Positions 43,550-52,279 of a stretch of 64,000 nt of DNA are shown here, one piece after another. How positions within the stretch are numbered: position 1 is the stretch's first letter; the number at the start of each line of letters is the position of its first letter. Both the position numbers and the translations under genes were made by a program. The stretch is taken from assembly GCA_946628415.1 (NCBI GenBank), contig CAMOWK010000004.1, positions 1 to 64,000 on the forward strand. Reading direction: 5' to 3'. Source of the stretch: an uncultured Lachnospiraceae bacterium (GTDB lineage Bacteria > Bacillota > Clostridia > Lachnospirales > Lachnospiraceae). The notes under the pieces are model-generated. The model saw nothing but the letters and a program-made list of their open reading frames with translations. It was not told the origin of the DNA and did no database searches.

Positions 43550-44348
43550 GAAGGGAGTATATAAAAATAAACTGGTTTTAGTGTTTATCCTTAGTCTCAT
43601 TCTTACTGTCCTGTTTATACCGATCACATCTTTTGCGGATGATGATACCGCGGACAGTCAGGAACTTTCCATTAAAAATGAATCTACAGGATATGAAGCA
43701 GTCATAATAGATGATGCGGGACTTGTTCCCGATACAAATGAAGCATCCCTCTTTGAAGTGATGGAACCCATAACAGAGTATGGAAATATCATGTTTGTCA
43801 CATCCAAGAGAGGCGGATATTCGACAGATAATCTTGCAAGAAATATCTATAGCTCGAGATATGGAAGAAACAGCGGTGCAATCTTCATCATCGATATGCA
43901 GAACAGGAATATATACATCTATACAGATGGCGCGGTAGGCAATGTCCTTACGGTTGCGTACTGTAACACTATTACGGATAATGTATATAAATACGCTAAA
44001 AACGGTGATTATGCAGGATGTGCCGAAGAGACCTTCCGGGAGATAAATACGCTTCTGGAGGGTGGCAGGATATCACAGCCGATGAAGCATATAAGTAATG
44101 TACTTATAGCTTTCTGCTTATCGCTTCTTGTGGTTTATATCGTTACCAGACAGGCATCCAAGATGAGGTCAGCAGGGAATAATGAGATACTCTCTGCTAT
44201 AGATACAGGAATTAATATTACGGACAGAAACGCGGTATTTACTCACCAGTCCAGGAAATACAGCCCTCAGAGCAGCGGCTCCTCCGGCGGAGGAGGCGGT
44301 GGCGGAGGAGGCGGTGGCGGTGGCCACGGCGGCGGTCACAGCTTCTGA
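43533..44348 (+). CDS. TPM-domain membrane protein with Gly/His tail
   Basis: About 271 residues. An N-terminal membrane helix or uncleaved signal ([16 protein letters not shown]), an extracytoplasmic TPM domain (about 55-175: [33 protein letters not shown]), a second helix and a low-complexity tail of 13 glycines ending [11 protein letters not shown] domains were first linked to phosphatase or photosystem repair roles, but bacterial versions with this tail have no known function. The GTG at 43533 is 8 nt from GGAGG; the ATG at 43527 is only 2 nt from it. Overlaps the upstream gene by 17 nt. Confidence 0.78.
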   Translation: MRREDKKGVYKNKLVLVFILSLILTVLFIPITSFADDDTADSQELSIKNESTGYEAVIIDDAGLVPDTNEASLFEVMEPITEYGNIMFVTSKRGGYSTDNLARNIYSSRYGRNSGAIFIIDMQNRNIYIYTDGAVGNVLTVAYCNTITDNVYKYAKNGDYAGCAEETFREINTLLEGGRISQPMKHISNVLIAFCLSLLVVYIVTRQASKMRSAGNNEILSAIDTGINITDRNAVFTHQSRKYSPQSSGSSGGGGGGGGGGGGGHGGGHSF

Positions 44349-44439
44349 TCTTTTTATGGACCGGGCAGAGTGTTACACATGGTTTTATTTAGCAGTTAAA
44401 AGTATTAGGGGATTAATGAAATGAGGAGGTTAAAAAGCT

Positions 44440-45330
44440 ATGGGAAGTGTTATTGAAAGACTGACTTATGCGTGCGCAAATGAAAAAGGTATGCTGATGC
44501 TCATCAACCTTGATAATTTTCAGATATTTAAATATGTTTACGGAGAGGAACTGTCTCAGGAGCTTATTAAAAATGTATCGAAAGCTCTTGACGACAATAC
44601 TGCGGATGAAGATATCAAAGGATATGTTGGGGTTGATGAATTTGTGGTGTTCAGCCAGAGTATAGCGGACCGCGTTGCATTTAAAAGACTTTACAGAAAT
44701 ATGAGGAACAAGCTCACTGAATATGTGAAAAAACTTGTGGGCGAGGATATGAGTATAAGCCTTGGAGTGTCAGTTGGAGTTGTTCGTGTTCCGGAGGAAG
44801 GAACTGATTATAAAGAGCTGTTCCAAAAGGCTGATATGGCTCTTGAACATGTAAAGCAGACCGGTAATTCAGGATGTGCCTTCTATGGAAATCAGGATCT
44901 TGAATCAGATGCAGATGTTGTAGACAAGGTTGCAACCATAAGCCGCGGACTTGATGAAACAAGTATCGAGAACGGAGCTCTCTGGCTTGATTATGAGCAT
45001 TTTAGTATCATCTACAGATTTGTGAAAAGATATATTCAGACTTACAAAGTGAAGGCTGTAAAGATGCTTCTTACTCTTTATCCTGCCGGGGGCGAAAACA
45101 TTACTCCGGAAGAAATGGTTGAGATTACAAGGGAGTTTGGAATGGTCATAAACGGCGCGCTTCGTAAGAGTGATGTCATGATGAAGAGCCGTCCGAATCA
45201 GTTCTTCATACTGCTTCCTGAAATGGGTGAGGAATACATAGATAAGGCATATAACAGATTTATGAACAGATGGGCTAAGAATCCTTTGGCAAGAAGAGTT
45301 CAGATTAAGTGTGAAACAGAAAGCCTATAA
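44440..45330 (+). CDS. Tandem degenerate GGDEF-like protein
   Basis: 296 residues, soluble. Residues 1-150 follow a GGDEF fold (MLMLINLDNFQIFKYVYG, then GYVGVDEFVVFSQ), with VGVDEF where the active GGDEF would be. Residues about 185-290 look like a second, more eroded copy (TLYPAGGENI, RKSDVMMKSRPNQFFILLPE). Both active loops are lost, so it is unlikely to make cyclic di-GMP and may be a scaffold or nucleotide sensor. Good GAGG ribosome site. Alone between the TPM gene and the RNase H gene. Confidence 0.7.
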   Translation: MGSVIERLTYACANEKGMLMLINLDNFQIFKYVYGEELSQELIKNVSKALDDNTADEDIKGYVGVDEFVVFSQSIADRVAFKRLYRNMRNKLTEYVKKLVGEDMSISLGVSVGVVRVPEEGTDYKELFQKADMALEHVKQTGNSGCAFYGNQDLESDADVVDKVATISRGLDETSIENGALWLDYEHFSIIYRFVKRYIQTYKVKAVKMLLTLYPAGGENITPEEMVEITREFGMVINGALRKSDVMMKSRPNQFFILLPEMGEEYIDKAYNRFMNRWAKNPLARRVQIKCETESL

Positions 45331-45356
45331 ATAATGCAATATGTAAAATGATACGA

Positions 45357-45423
45357 ATACTTCCGCGGAGCATTACAGCTAAAGAATACAGGATTATTCT
45401 TACCTTGTCTCTGGCGGAAGTAT
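45357..45423 (+). other. Long inverted repeat after the GGDEF-like gene
   Basis: ATACTTCCGC (45357-45366) pairs with GCGGAAGTAT (45414-45423) across 47 bases. The T-tract after it is broken. Possible terminator or mRNA end structure. Confidence 0.45.
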
Positions 45424-45506
45424 CGTGTTTATATTGCTTTGGAAAAACTTGTGATTGCCGGGTGTGACGGTGATAAATAAACTATTAAATAAGCAGGGAA
45501 GAAAAA

Positions 45507-46190
45507 TTGGCAAAGAAAAACTATTACGCGGTTAAGGTTGGAAAAACACCGGGAATATACAGGACGTGGGATGAATGTAAGGAAAATGTTACAGGATATC
45601 CGGGAGCGGTCTATAAAGGCTTTGAAAAGCTGGGTGATGCAGAGGCATTTCTTGGGAATTCACAGGAAAAAGTTGTTGAAGAATCCTTGGAAAACAGCCG
45701 GCTTGATAATGAAACAGATCAAAGCAGGGAAATGCATGAAGAAATAATCAGTCACATGAAAAAAACAAACCCGGGTTGTGAGGCCATAGCATTCGTGGAC
45801 GGGAGTTTCGACAGCAGGACCGGCGAATTCGGGTATGGCTGCCTCATTCTTTCGGGTGAGGATTACTATGAGTTTTACGAAAAAAACTTTGACACAGAGC
45901 TTAGTTCAATGCATAATGTCGCGGGTGAGATAGAAGGCTCAAAAAAAGCTATGTCATTCTGCGTGGAACACGGTATAAAGAGCCTTGCTCTATGCTATGA
46001 TTATGCCGGGATTGAAAAATGGTGCACGGGCGAATGGAAGGCTACCAAAGAAGGAACAAAGAAATACCGCAAATACTATCTTGGCATTAAAGACAGAGTG
46101 AACGTTACATTTATTAAAATAGAAGGACACTCAGGTGATCCCGGAAATGACAGGGCCGACGAACTGGCAAGGAAATCTCTCGGGAAGTAG
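45507..46190 (+). CDS. rnhA: Ribonuclease H with N-terminal hybrid-binding domain
   Basis: 227 residues. The N-terminal about 45 residues are a viroplasmin/HBD domain (YYAVKVGKTPGIYRTWDEC) that grips RNA:DNA hybrids. A linker of about 50 residues precedes RNase HI with the four acidic residues visible in FVDGSF, VAGEIEGS, LCYDYAG and GNDRADELA. It removes RNA from hybrids during replication and repair. The start is a TTG at 45507 with AGGGA 6-7 nt upstream; no ATG fits the domain. Confidence 0.9.
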   Translation: MAKKNYYAVKVGKTPGIYRTWDECKENVTGYPGAVYKGFEKLGDAEAFLGNSQEKVVEESLENSRLDNETDQSREMHEEIISHMKKTNPGCEAIAFVDGSFDSRTGEFGYGCLILSGEDYYEFYEKNFDTELSSMHNVAGEIEGSKKAMSFCVEHGIKSLALCYDYAGIEKWCTGEWKATKEGTKKYRKYYLGIKDRVNVTFIKIEGHSGDPGNDRADELARKSLGK

Positions 46191-46241
46191 CAGGACGTGG
46201 TGTATCATATATATATAAATTCAGTACAAGGGAGTAGTAGT

Positions 46242-47432
46242 ATGTACGAAGAATTTAATAATAAAAGTGAAACTAATATTAATAATGAGATGCCTGCGGG
46301 CGGAATGAATATGCCGGGGCAGAGCGGGATGAACATGCATGGACAGAGTGGAGTCAATATGCCCGGACAGAGTGGTGGATACTTCGCGCAACCCGCGCGG
46401 GCTCCTCAGATGATGAGTGATTTTACAGACGTAAGGAAGAGCTATAATAATTTTGGCTTTGGCCTTTTCTTCTGGACTCTTGCAAGTTATGGACTCGTAA
46501 TCAGCATTCAGCTCCTGGGACTTAAGTTTTTCCCGGAACTTGCAAAAAGCCTTCTTTTTGAACTTGTGTCGGGCACGATTCCTATGTATGTGGCTGTTAT
46601 TGTTCTTTATCTTATTATAAAGGGACGTCCTGATAATATAAAACCTGTGGGAGGCATAGATAATGGATGGTTTATCTGCCTTATCATAATGTGTATTACC
46701 GTAATGATGGGCGGAAATATAATTTCAAATATTCTTGCTTCTATAATAAAAGCAATAACAGGCTATGAAACGACCAATTCAACCATAGAACTGGTTTCGC
46801 GTATGAATCCGTTCTGGATACTTGTTATAGTGGTTATAATCGGTCCTTTCTTTGAGGAACTTGTATTTAGAAAGATGCTCCTTGATAAGCTTAGTGGATA
46901 TAATGAAAGAATAGCTATACTTGCATCGGGAATTCTTTTCGGACTTTTCCATACTAATTTTTATCAGTTCTTCTATGCTACAGGAATAGGGCTCATCTTT
47001 GCCTATGTATATACAAGGACGGGAAAAATCTGGCGTACATGGGTAATGCATATGATAGTAAATACCTTTGGAGGACTTATTCCGGTACTTCTTCTCAAAC
47101 ATGTTGATATGAACAAGCTGCTTGAGATGGCTGACGGACTTACAGCTGCAGGCAGTGAGGCTGAGCAGATGAGTATTATGCAGGATTTCTTCTCGAATCC
47201 ATGGGTGATCGTTTATTACGGCTTTGTAATGATTGAACTGGCTCTTGCCGTTACGGGACTGATACTGTTTATTATAAATGTAAAGAAGTTCTTTGTGCCA
47301 CTCAGTGAACCTGTTATGCCAAAAGGAACCGGGTTTAAAAATACCTTCCTTACACTCGGCATGATACTATATATAGTAGGCATAATAATTCTTACTGTAT
47401 TCCTGACCATAAAAACTGCAACTCCGGCATAA
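46242..47432 (+). CDS. CPBP-family intramembrane metalloprotease
   Basis: 396 residues. A cytosolic Asn/Met/Gly-rich leader with three GMNMPGQS-like units (about 15-45) precedes eight membrane helices. The protease motifs are EELVFRKMLL (EExxxR), FGLFHTNFYQF (FxxxH) and HMIVNTFGG. CPBP/Abi proteins cleave within membranes; in Gram-positives they are tied to prenylated-peptide processing or bacteriocin self-immunity. No such cluster is adjacent. ATG at 46242 has AAGGGAG 8 nt upstream. Confidence 0.88.
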   Translation: MYEEFNNKSETNINNEMPAGGMNMPGQSGMNMHGQSGVNMPGQSGGYFAQPARAPQMMSDFTDVRKSYNNFGFGLFFWTLASYGLVISIQLLGLKFFPELAKSLLFELVSGTIPMYVAVIVLYLIIKGRPDNIKPVGGIDNGWFICLIIMCITVMMGGNIISNILASIIKAITGYETTNSTIELVSRMNPFWILVIVVIIGPFFEELVFRKMLLDKLSGYNERIAILASGILFGLFHTNFYQFFYATGIGLIFAYVYTRTGKIWRTWVMHMIVNTFGGLIPVLLLKHVDMNKLLEMADGLTAAGSEAEQMSIMQDFFSNPWVIVYYGFVMIELALAVTGLILFIINVKKFFVPLSEPVMPKGTGFKNTFLTLGMILYIVGIIILTVFLTIKTATPA

Positions 47433-47497
47433 CGATGTTGAACACAATAATTTGTTCTTAATGTAAGCAAAGCATTTAAAAAACACAAAATATACAG

Positions 47498-47526
47498 TTT
47501 ACATAAATGTTATAATCATATATAAT
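47498..47526 (+). promoter_or_regulatory. Promoter of the hydrolase/SARP-regulator/kinase operon
   Basis: TTTACA (47498-47503), exact 17-bp spacer, TATAAT (47521-47526). A second TATAAT at 47511 lacks a partner. The start codon is only about 20 bases beyond, so the leader is very short. Confidence 0.65.
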
Positions 47527-47548
47527 ACGTTGAAAGGATGACAATATC

Positions 47549-48754
47549 TTGGTATATGCTATTGGCAAAAAGAGGATAAAGGTCTGTTTACTTCTGGCCA
47601 TAAGCATGTTTTTTGCGTGTTTGGGATATTCAGGCGAAGAGTTAGCCGGCGATTATAAACGAACAGGAATCTGCGCCGGAAATGAACCTGATACAAAGAT
47701 TCTTTTCGATAAAAGAAAAGACTACGAGGACGAAGAACACAAGGCTGAGGCTAATCGAAATACTGCAGCGCTTCTGGTTGAAGAAATTCAGAAGGTCAAT
47801 CTTGAGATTGAAGAGGTTGCAGGGCTTATTGAAGAAAAGACCGTTGAGATAGAGGAAATCGATAAAGAAGTTCTGGAATTAGAGGAAGAAGAAAAAGACC
47901 TTCTTAAGGAGATAGAAGAAGCAAAGAAAGGTGTTTCGTATGTTTTAAAGACAATGTACGAAAACTCCGGCAGCGACGATCTTCTGTCGATACTCTCAAG
48001 ACCGGATGCTGATTTATATATACTGAATCAGGAAGAGTATGTAAGAGCTGTAAGCGATTATGCTGCAGTTTCCATTGAACGTCTTGACCTGCTTATTCAG
48101 GAAAAGGCAAATGAAGCGAATGAGCTTGCGGCGCTTAGGACATCTAAAGAGATAGAACAGGGAGATCTTGAGCAGAAGAAGAAAGATTTGGAAACGGAAT
48201 TTCAGGAACTTGAAGCCCTCAGAAAAGAAGCTGAAGAAAAGGCTGAAAGTGCGGCTCAGTTTGCAGAACAGTTAAAGGCTGAAGTTATTGCTCTTGAGCA
48301 AAAAGAAAGAGAAGCTCTTCTTGCAGCGGGGTTTGAAGTAAACTACAGTGATGTCACCTTTACGGGTGATGGCAGCAATTTCTATTATGAGAGCCCTTAT
48401 CCTTATAATCAAAGCGAGCTTAAACTCCTTGCCGGTATTATACAGTGTGAGGCGGGAAGTCAGAGCTATCCGGGTATGATAGCAGTCGGAAGTGTGGTCA
48501 TGAACAGAGTTTTTGATCCGAGATTTGCAAATACCATTGCCGGGGTAGTTTATGCGAAAAATCAGTTTTCACCTGCCGGAAGCGGCAGACTTGCCACAGT
48601 TCTGGCAAACGGCCCTGTAGAGCCGTGTTATCAGGCGGCAAAGGATGTACTTGAAGGAAAAAGAAATGTCCCTAACTTCTATTTTAAGTCGGCGTGGTAT
48701 GCTGAAGAAAGAGGAATTGAGGGAGTGAACATCGGAGGAAATGTATTCCACTAG
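47549..48754 (+). CDS. SleB-type cell-wall hydrolase with coiled-coil domain
   Basis: 401 residues. The signal peptide (VCLLLAISMFFACLGYSG) has a Cys that is a poor lipobox candidate. A long Glu/Lys-rich coiled coil (about 60-255, PcsB-like) is followed by a Hydrolase_2/SleB domain (about 295-401) with IIQCEAGSQSYPGMIAVGSVV (catalytic Glu) and NQFSPAGSG. It should cut peptidoglycan glycan strands. TTG start at 47549 with AAAGGA about 10 nt upstream. As first gene of the regulator operon and just ahead of a secretion system, it may open the wall for that machine. Confidence 0.85.
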   Translation: MVYAIGKKRIKVCLLLAISMFFACLGYSGEELAGDYKRTGICAGNEPDTKILFDKRKDYEDEEHKAEANRNTAALLVEEIQKVNLEIEEVAGLIEEKTVEIEEIDKEVLELEEEEKDLLKEIEEAKKGVSYVLKTMYENSGSDDLLSILSRPDADLYILNQEEYVRAVSDYAAVSIERLDLLIQEKANEANELAALRTSKEIEQGDLEQKKKDLETEFQELEALRKEAEEKAESAAQFAEQLKAEVIALEQKEREALLAAGFEVNYSDVTFTGDGSNFYYESPYPYNQSELKLLAGIIQCEAGSQSYPGMIAVGSVVMNRVFDPRFANTIAGVVYAKNQFSPAGSGRLATVLANGPVEPCYQAAKDVLEGKRNVPNFYFKSAWYAEERGIEGVNIGGNVFH

Positions 48755-48766
48755 TGAGGTAATAGG

Positions 48767-49579
48767 ATGGTAACAATTTCTGTAGACGATCAGGTAAATG
48801 TTGCAGAAGAAGTGGTCGGCATAATGAAGGAGCTTGACCCAAACGGAACACACACTCCTTTTTCAAGTGTTGACGCGGCTCTTCTTTATGTAAAAGATAA
48901 TTCACCCGATGTGGCATGGCTTGATATAGAAATGCCGGGTATGTCCGGACTTGAGTTTTCAATGCATATTAAAAAGCTCTCGCCTAAAACCAATATTGTT
49001 TTTGTTACAGGACATGAGAAATTTGCATACCAGTCATTCCAGCTTCATGCAAGCGGCTTTATTCTTAAGCCTGTTACTAAAGAAGCGATTGAAAGGGAAC
49101 TTGAAAATCTCAGAAATCCGGTTGAGATAAAAAAGGACAGTACACTCAGGGTTCAGTGTTTCGGAAACTTTGATGTATATGACGGAAATGGAACTCCGGT
49201 AAGATTTAAGAGGAGCAGGAGCAAGGAGGTTTTTGCCTATCTTGTTGACAGACGTGGAGCGCAGTGCTCCGTCGGGGAACTCTGCGCAGTTCTTTTCGAA
49301 GACAGAGAAGATGACAGGGCTCTTAAAAAACAACTCCGGGTATTCATATCAAGTCTGAGGGATGACCTTTCAAAAGTCGGAGCAGAGAAGGTTCTCATAA
49401 AAGGATGGAACACATACGGAGTTGACTGCACGCTTATAGACTGCGATTACCTTAATTACCTTAAAGGTGATATATATGCTATCAATTCATTTCTTGGTGA
49501 GTATATGAGTCAGTACTCATGGGCGGAGATGACTATGGGTGAGCTCATAATGAAACCTGACCTATTTGGGGATGAATAA
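48767..49579 (+). CDS. Response regulator with SARP-type output domain
   Basis: 270 residues. Receiver (1-118) with Asp7-Asp8, phosphoacceptor Asp53 in WLDIEMPGMSG and Lys in ILKPV. An OmpR-like winged helix follows (about 130-220: QCFGNFDVYDGNGTPVRFKRSRSKE, RVFISSLRDDL), then a short bacterial transcriptional activator segment (YLNYLKGDIYAINSFLGEY). SARP proteins bind heptamer direct repeats at 11-bp spacing. Two promoters downstream (51625, 62403) have exactly that layout. Encoded 12 nt after the hydrolase and in operon with the kinase at 50310. Confidence 0.88.
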   Translation: MVTISVDDQVNVAEEVVGIMKELDPNGTHTPFSSVDAALLYVKDNSPDVAWLDIEMPGMSGLEFSMHIKKLSPKTNIVFVTGHEKFAYQSFQLHASGFILKPVTKEAIERELENLRNPVEIKKDSTLRVQCFGNFDVYDGNGTPVRFKRSRSKEVFAYLVDRRGAQCSVGELCAVLFEDREDDRALKKQLRVFISSLRDDLSKVGAEKVLIKGWNTYGVDCTLIDCDYLNYLKGDIYAINSFLGEYMSQYSWAEMTMGELIMKPDLFGDE

Positions 49580-49595
49580 TAAATGGTGCTTATAA

Positions 49596-50294
49596 ATGGA
49601 AGACAGATTTGATTTCAGGGCAATCAGAACCCTGCCCGTAACTATATGCGTTCTGCTTATTAATTCGATATTCGGAGTGGTTTATGTCGCTCTAACCATA
49701 AGTATAAAAGGATTTGATCTGGATGACGCGATAATCGGCTTTCCCGGTGGCATGGCTCTCACTTTTGAGATGATTGAATATATAATTATTGTGACGATCA
49801 CTCAGTGTATATACAGAATCATAGACCAGAACAAAAACTTCGGGATTTCCTTCAATATGTTCCTGTCGTTCATACTCAGCGAACTGGCATACAGACTTCT
49901 GAAAGGTATCCTGTCTGACACAAGTGCAACATGGGCGTTTGTTGTATTTACGGTTATCAAGGTGATCACACAGATGGGAGTTGTCCTTGGGGTATTCTTT
50001 ATGCTAAGGGGGCTTGCAGAACTAAATGCCAAGATAGATAAGGTGAAACTTGCTGAAGCTATAAAGAAGATATCTGCTGTTTGGGTTGTTTCAGGGGGGC
50101 TTATTCTTATACTAAAACTGTTTATTATGCCGACTTTGTCAGTCGCCGAGGGAGGAATCTATTTTGTTGCCAGAATAGTTGCATGGCTCATTGTAGCTTT
50201 TTACTTCGCTTCATTTTTTATAGTATTTAAGAGATGTAAAATGGCATGCTTCGAGTATTACCTATACAAATACAACCGCAGTATCCGTTATTAG
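49596..50294 (+). CDS. Six-helix membrane protein of unknown function
   Basis: 232 residues with six hydrophobic helices and a cytosolic start (MEDRFDFRAIRTLPVTICV). No domain recognised. It sits between the SARP-type regulator and the kinase, 16 nt from each, so it is probably a membrane component of that signalling system, such as a sensor partner. Weak ribosome site, suggesting coupling to the regulator gene. Confidence 0.7.
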   Translation: MEDRFDFRAIRTLPVTICVLLINSIFGVVYVALTISIKGFDLDDAIIGFPGGMALTFEMIEYIIIVTITQCIYRIIDQNKNFGISFNMFLSFILSELAYRLLKGILSDTSATWAFVVFTVIKVITQMGVVLGVFFMLRGLAELNAKIDKVKLAEAIKKISAVWVVSGGLILILKLFIMPTLSVAEGGIYFVARIVAWLIVAFYFASFFIVFKRCKMACFEYYLYKYNRSIRY

Positions 50295-50309
50295 AAGGCA
50301 GGGAGAGAT

Positions 50310-51581
50310 ATGATTCAGAGTATATACGGCGGTTCAGATATTTTTTTGAAAATAGCTAATTTAATAATTGTATTTGTCTCGACGCTTCTCTCTGCTGTAC
50401 TTCTTCTTGTATCTGTACAGTCTAAAGGTCATTCGAGAAGGATGGGGTGGTTTATATCTGCAATATCCATACTGATCGGAGGTCTTTCTTTTCAGATAGA
50501 AGGAGAGCTTAACGTAGGCGTGGATGGCAATGTATATATAGTTTCAGCTGAAATCATGTATGCTCTTGTCGGACCTCTCTTTTCCCTTTATTTCATTGAA
50601 ACAGAGAGGGATGAAGGACAGGAATGGGACGGGTATTTCTGGGCAACATTCCAGACGCTTATAGCCGTGCTTATAATGCTGTGGGCTATATACGGAGAAA
50701 ACCAATTTGCTCTTAATCTTGCATTCCTTATACAGTATGTTATAGCAATGGGAATGCTGCTCGTATCTTCAAAGAGCATAAAAGCGAGTGTGGGATTCAT
50801 ACTCGGAACGGGATTTCCTATTATCGCAGCTATAATAGGCATGGCAAATACAGGAATCAGATTTATAGGATTTGGAATACTGATGATGCTTCTCGTCGTA
50901 TTCTTTGGCTATCAGATAGATACAGAAAGAGAGCTTCTTAATAAAAAAGCTGAGCTTTCTGAGAATAAAGTATCACTCCTTATGGAGCAGATACATCCGC
51001 ACTTTATATATAACGCGCTTCAGCAGATTGCACTTCTCTGTGACGAAGAGCCTGAATCGGTAAAACCGGCGATATTCAGTTTTTCCGGATTCCTTAGAAA
51101 AAACTTCGAGGCGCTTACCAATGAAAGCATGATTCCTTTCATGGAGGAGATGACTCATGTAGATACTTACATAGAGCTTGCGGATATACTTCCATCCAGA
51201 ACATTTACAGTGACAAAGGATCTTAAGGTAACGGATTTCAGTCTTCCGGCACTTGTTGTACAGCCCCTTGTCGAAAATGCAATTCAGTACGGAGTTGGAA
51301 TGAGTACTGAGGGTGATGAGATACTTATCGAAACAAAGGAAGAGGGCGGATACATTATTATCCGTGTTGTGGATGACGGAAGAGGCAAACAGACTGAAAT
51401 CTCAACGCAGAGAAAGCATAAGAGCGTAGGAACCAAGAATGTAAAGACCAGACTTAAGATACTATGTGACGGCGAGCTTTCCATTAACAAAACTGAAAAG
51501 GGTACGGAATCTGTTATAAGAATTCCGTCGGATAAGGCGAGAGTAAGTGGTGAAGATGCCGCGAAGAAGCCTGCAAAATAA
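50310..51581 (+). CDS. LytS/YesM-like sensor histidine kinase
   Basis: 423 residues. Seven membrane helices (about 12-200) precede a His_kinase domain with the QIHPHFIYNALQQI motif (His231) and a HATPase_c domain (VQPLVENAIQYG, DDGRGKQ, VGTKNVKTRL). Kinases of this family usually pair with LytTR or AraC-type regulators; here the partner is the SARP-type regulator two genes upstream. The multi-helix input suggests sensing of a membrane-derived or small diffusible signal. Good GGGAGA ribosome site. Confidence 0.9.
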   Translation: MIQSIYGGSDIFLKIANLIIVFVSTLLSAVLLLVSVQSKGHSRRMGWFISAISILIGGLSFQIEGELNVGVDGNVYIVSAEIMYALVGPLFSLYFIETERDEGQEWDGYFWATFQTLIAVLIMLWAIYGENQFALNLAFLIQYVIAMGMLLVSSKSIKASVGFILGTGFPIIAAIIGMANTGIRFIGFGILMMLLVVFFGYQIDTERELLNKKAELSENKVSLLMEQIHPHFIYNALQQIALLCDEEPESVKPAIFSFSGFLRKNFEALTNESMIPFMEEMTHVDTYIELADILPSRTFTVTKDLKVTDFSLPALVVQPLVENAIQYGVGMSTEGDEILIETKEEGGYIIIRVVDDGRGKQTEISTQRKHKSVGTKNVKTRLKILCDGELSINKTEKGTESVIRIPSDKARVSGEDAAKKPAK

Positions 51582-51624
51582 GGATTTTTGAAAGAAATAA
51601 AGATTTTTAAAATATTTTTTCTAT

Positions 51625-51659
51625 TTGTTGCTCTTTTGTTGCGACTATGTTGCTATAAT
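51625..51659 (+). promoter_or_regulatory. SARP-like heptamer promoter of the T4SS-like operon
   Basis: TTGTTGC at 51625 and 51636 and ATGTTGC at 51647 recur at exact 11-bp intervals. The last abuts a perfect TATAAT (51654-51659). There is no separate -35. The start codon is 73 bp downstream. The promoter at 62403 has the same geometry. Confidence 0.75.
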
Positions 51660-51732
51660 CAAGCCATAAATTACAGTGACAGTCACAAAGGTCAAAAAAA
51701 GAAAACATTATTTATCCAGGGAGGATGGGATT

Positions 51733-52182
51733 ATGAAAAACAAATTAATGGAAATGATCATTAACATTTCAAATGACAAGAAGAAGGTTACAGCACTTAA
51801 GACCGGGGCAGTTCTTTCAACGGCAGCTGCAGCAGCGCTTTCAACAAGTGTTACAGCATTTGCGGCAGGTCCGGATCTTTCGAAGGTTGTAGAACCTATC
51901 GTAGATCTTATTAATGCAATTATAAATCCAACACTTGCAATCGTAGGAGCTCTTGGTGTTCTTTATTGTATATTCCTTGCAGTTAAATATGCAAAGGCTG
52001 AGGAGCCACAGGAGAGAGAAAAACGTAAGCAGGCACTTAAGACAGCTATCATCGGATATCTTCTTATATTTATCCTTATCGTAGCGCTTAAGCTTTCAAT
52101 CGGACCTCTTACAGATTGGATGAACAGTTCTGTTACAGGTGCAGATCAGCAGATCGAGCTTAACACAGCAGGTGAGAAATAA
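51733..52182 (+). CDS. VirB2/TrbC-like pilin of a type IV secretion-like system
   Basis: 149 residues. A long signal peptide ends near AFAAGPD (about 45), followed by two membrane helices (about 58-83 and 102-126) joined by a short charged loop (AKAEEPQEREKRKQ), the VirB2 hairpin layout. Pilins of this type form the extracellular conduit. GGGAGGA lies 8 nt before the ATG at 51733. It is first in the operon and followed by an intercistronic hairpin, as expected for a subunit needed in excess. Confidence 0.8.
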   Translation: MKNKLMEMIINISNDKKKVTALKTGAVLSTAAAAALSTSVTAFAAGPDLSKVVEPIVDLINAIINPTLAIVGALGVLYCIFLAVKYAKAEEPQEREKRKQALKTAIIGYLLIFILIVALKLSIGPLTDWMNSSVTGADQQIELNTAGEK

Positions 52183-52192
52183 GAAAAGTTTT

Positions 52193-52211
52193 AACGGGGA
52201 TCTTCCCCGTT
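52193..52211 (+). terminator. Intercistronic hairpin after the pilin gene
   Basis: AACGGGGA (52193-52200) pairs with TCCCCGTT (52204-52211) around a three-base loop, with weaker outer pairs. No immediate T-tract, so it is better read as a partial terminator or a 3' stabiliser that raises pilin mRNA over the downstream genes. Confidence 0.6.
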
Positions 52212-52279
52212 AGAACTGTTTTAAAAAGTGACGTCACAAATTATTATTTTAACCGGATTTAACCCGAGAGGAGAAGTTT

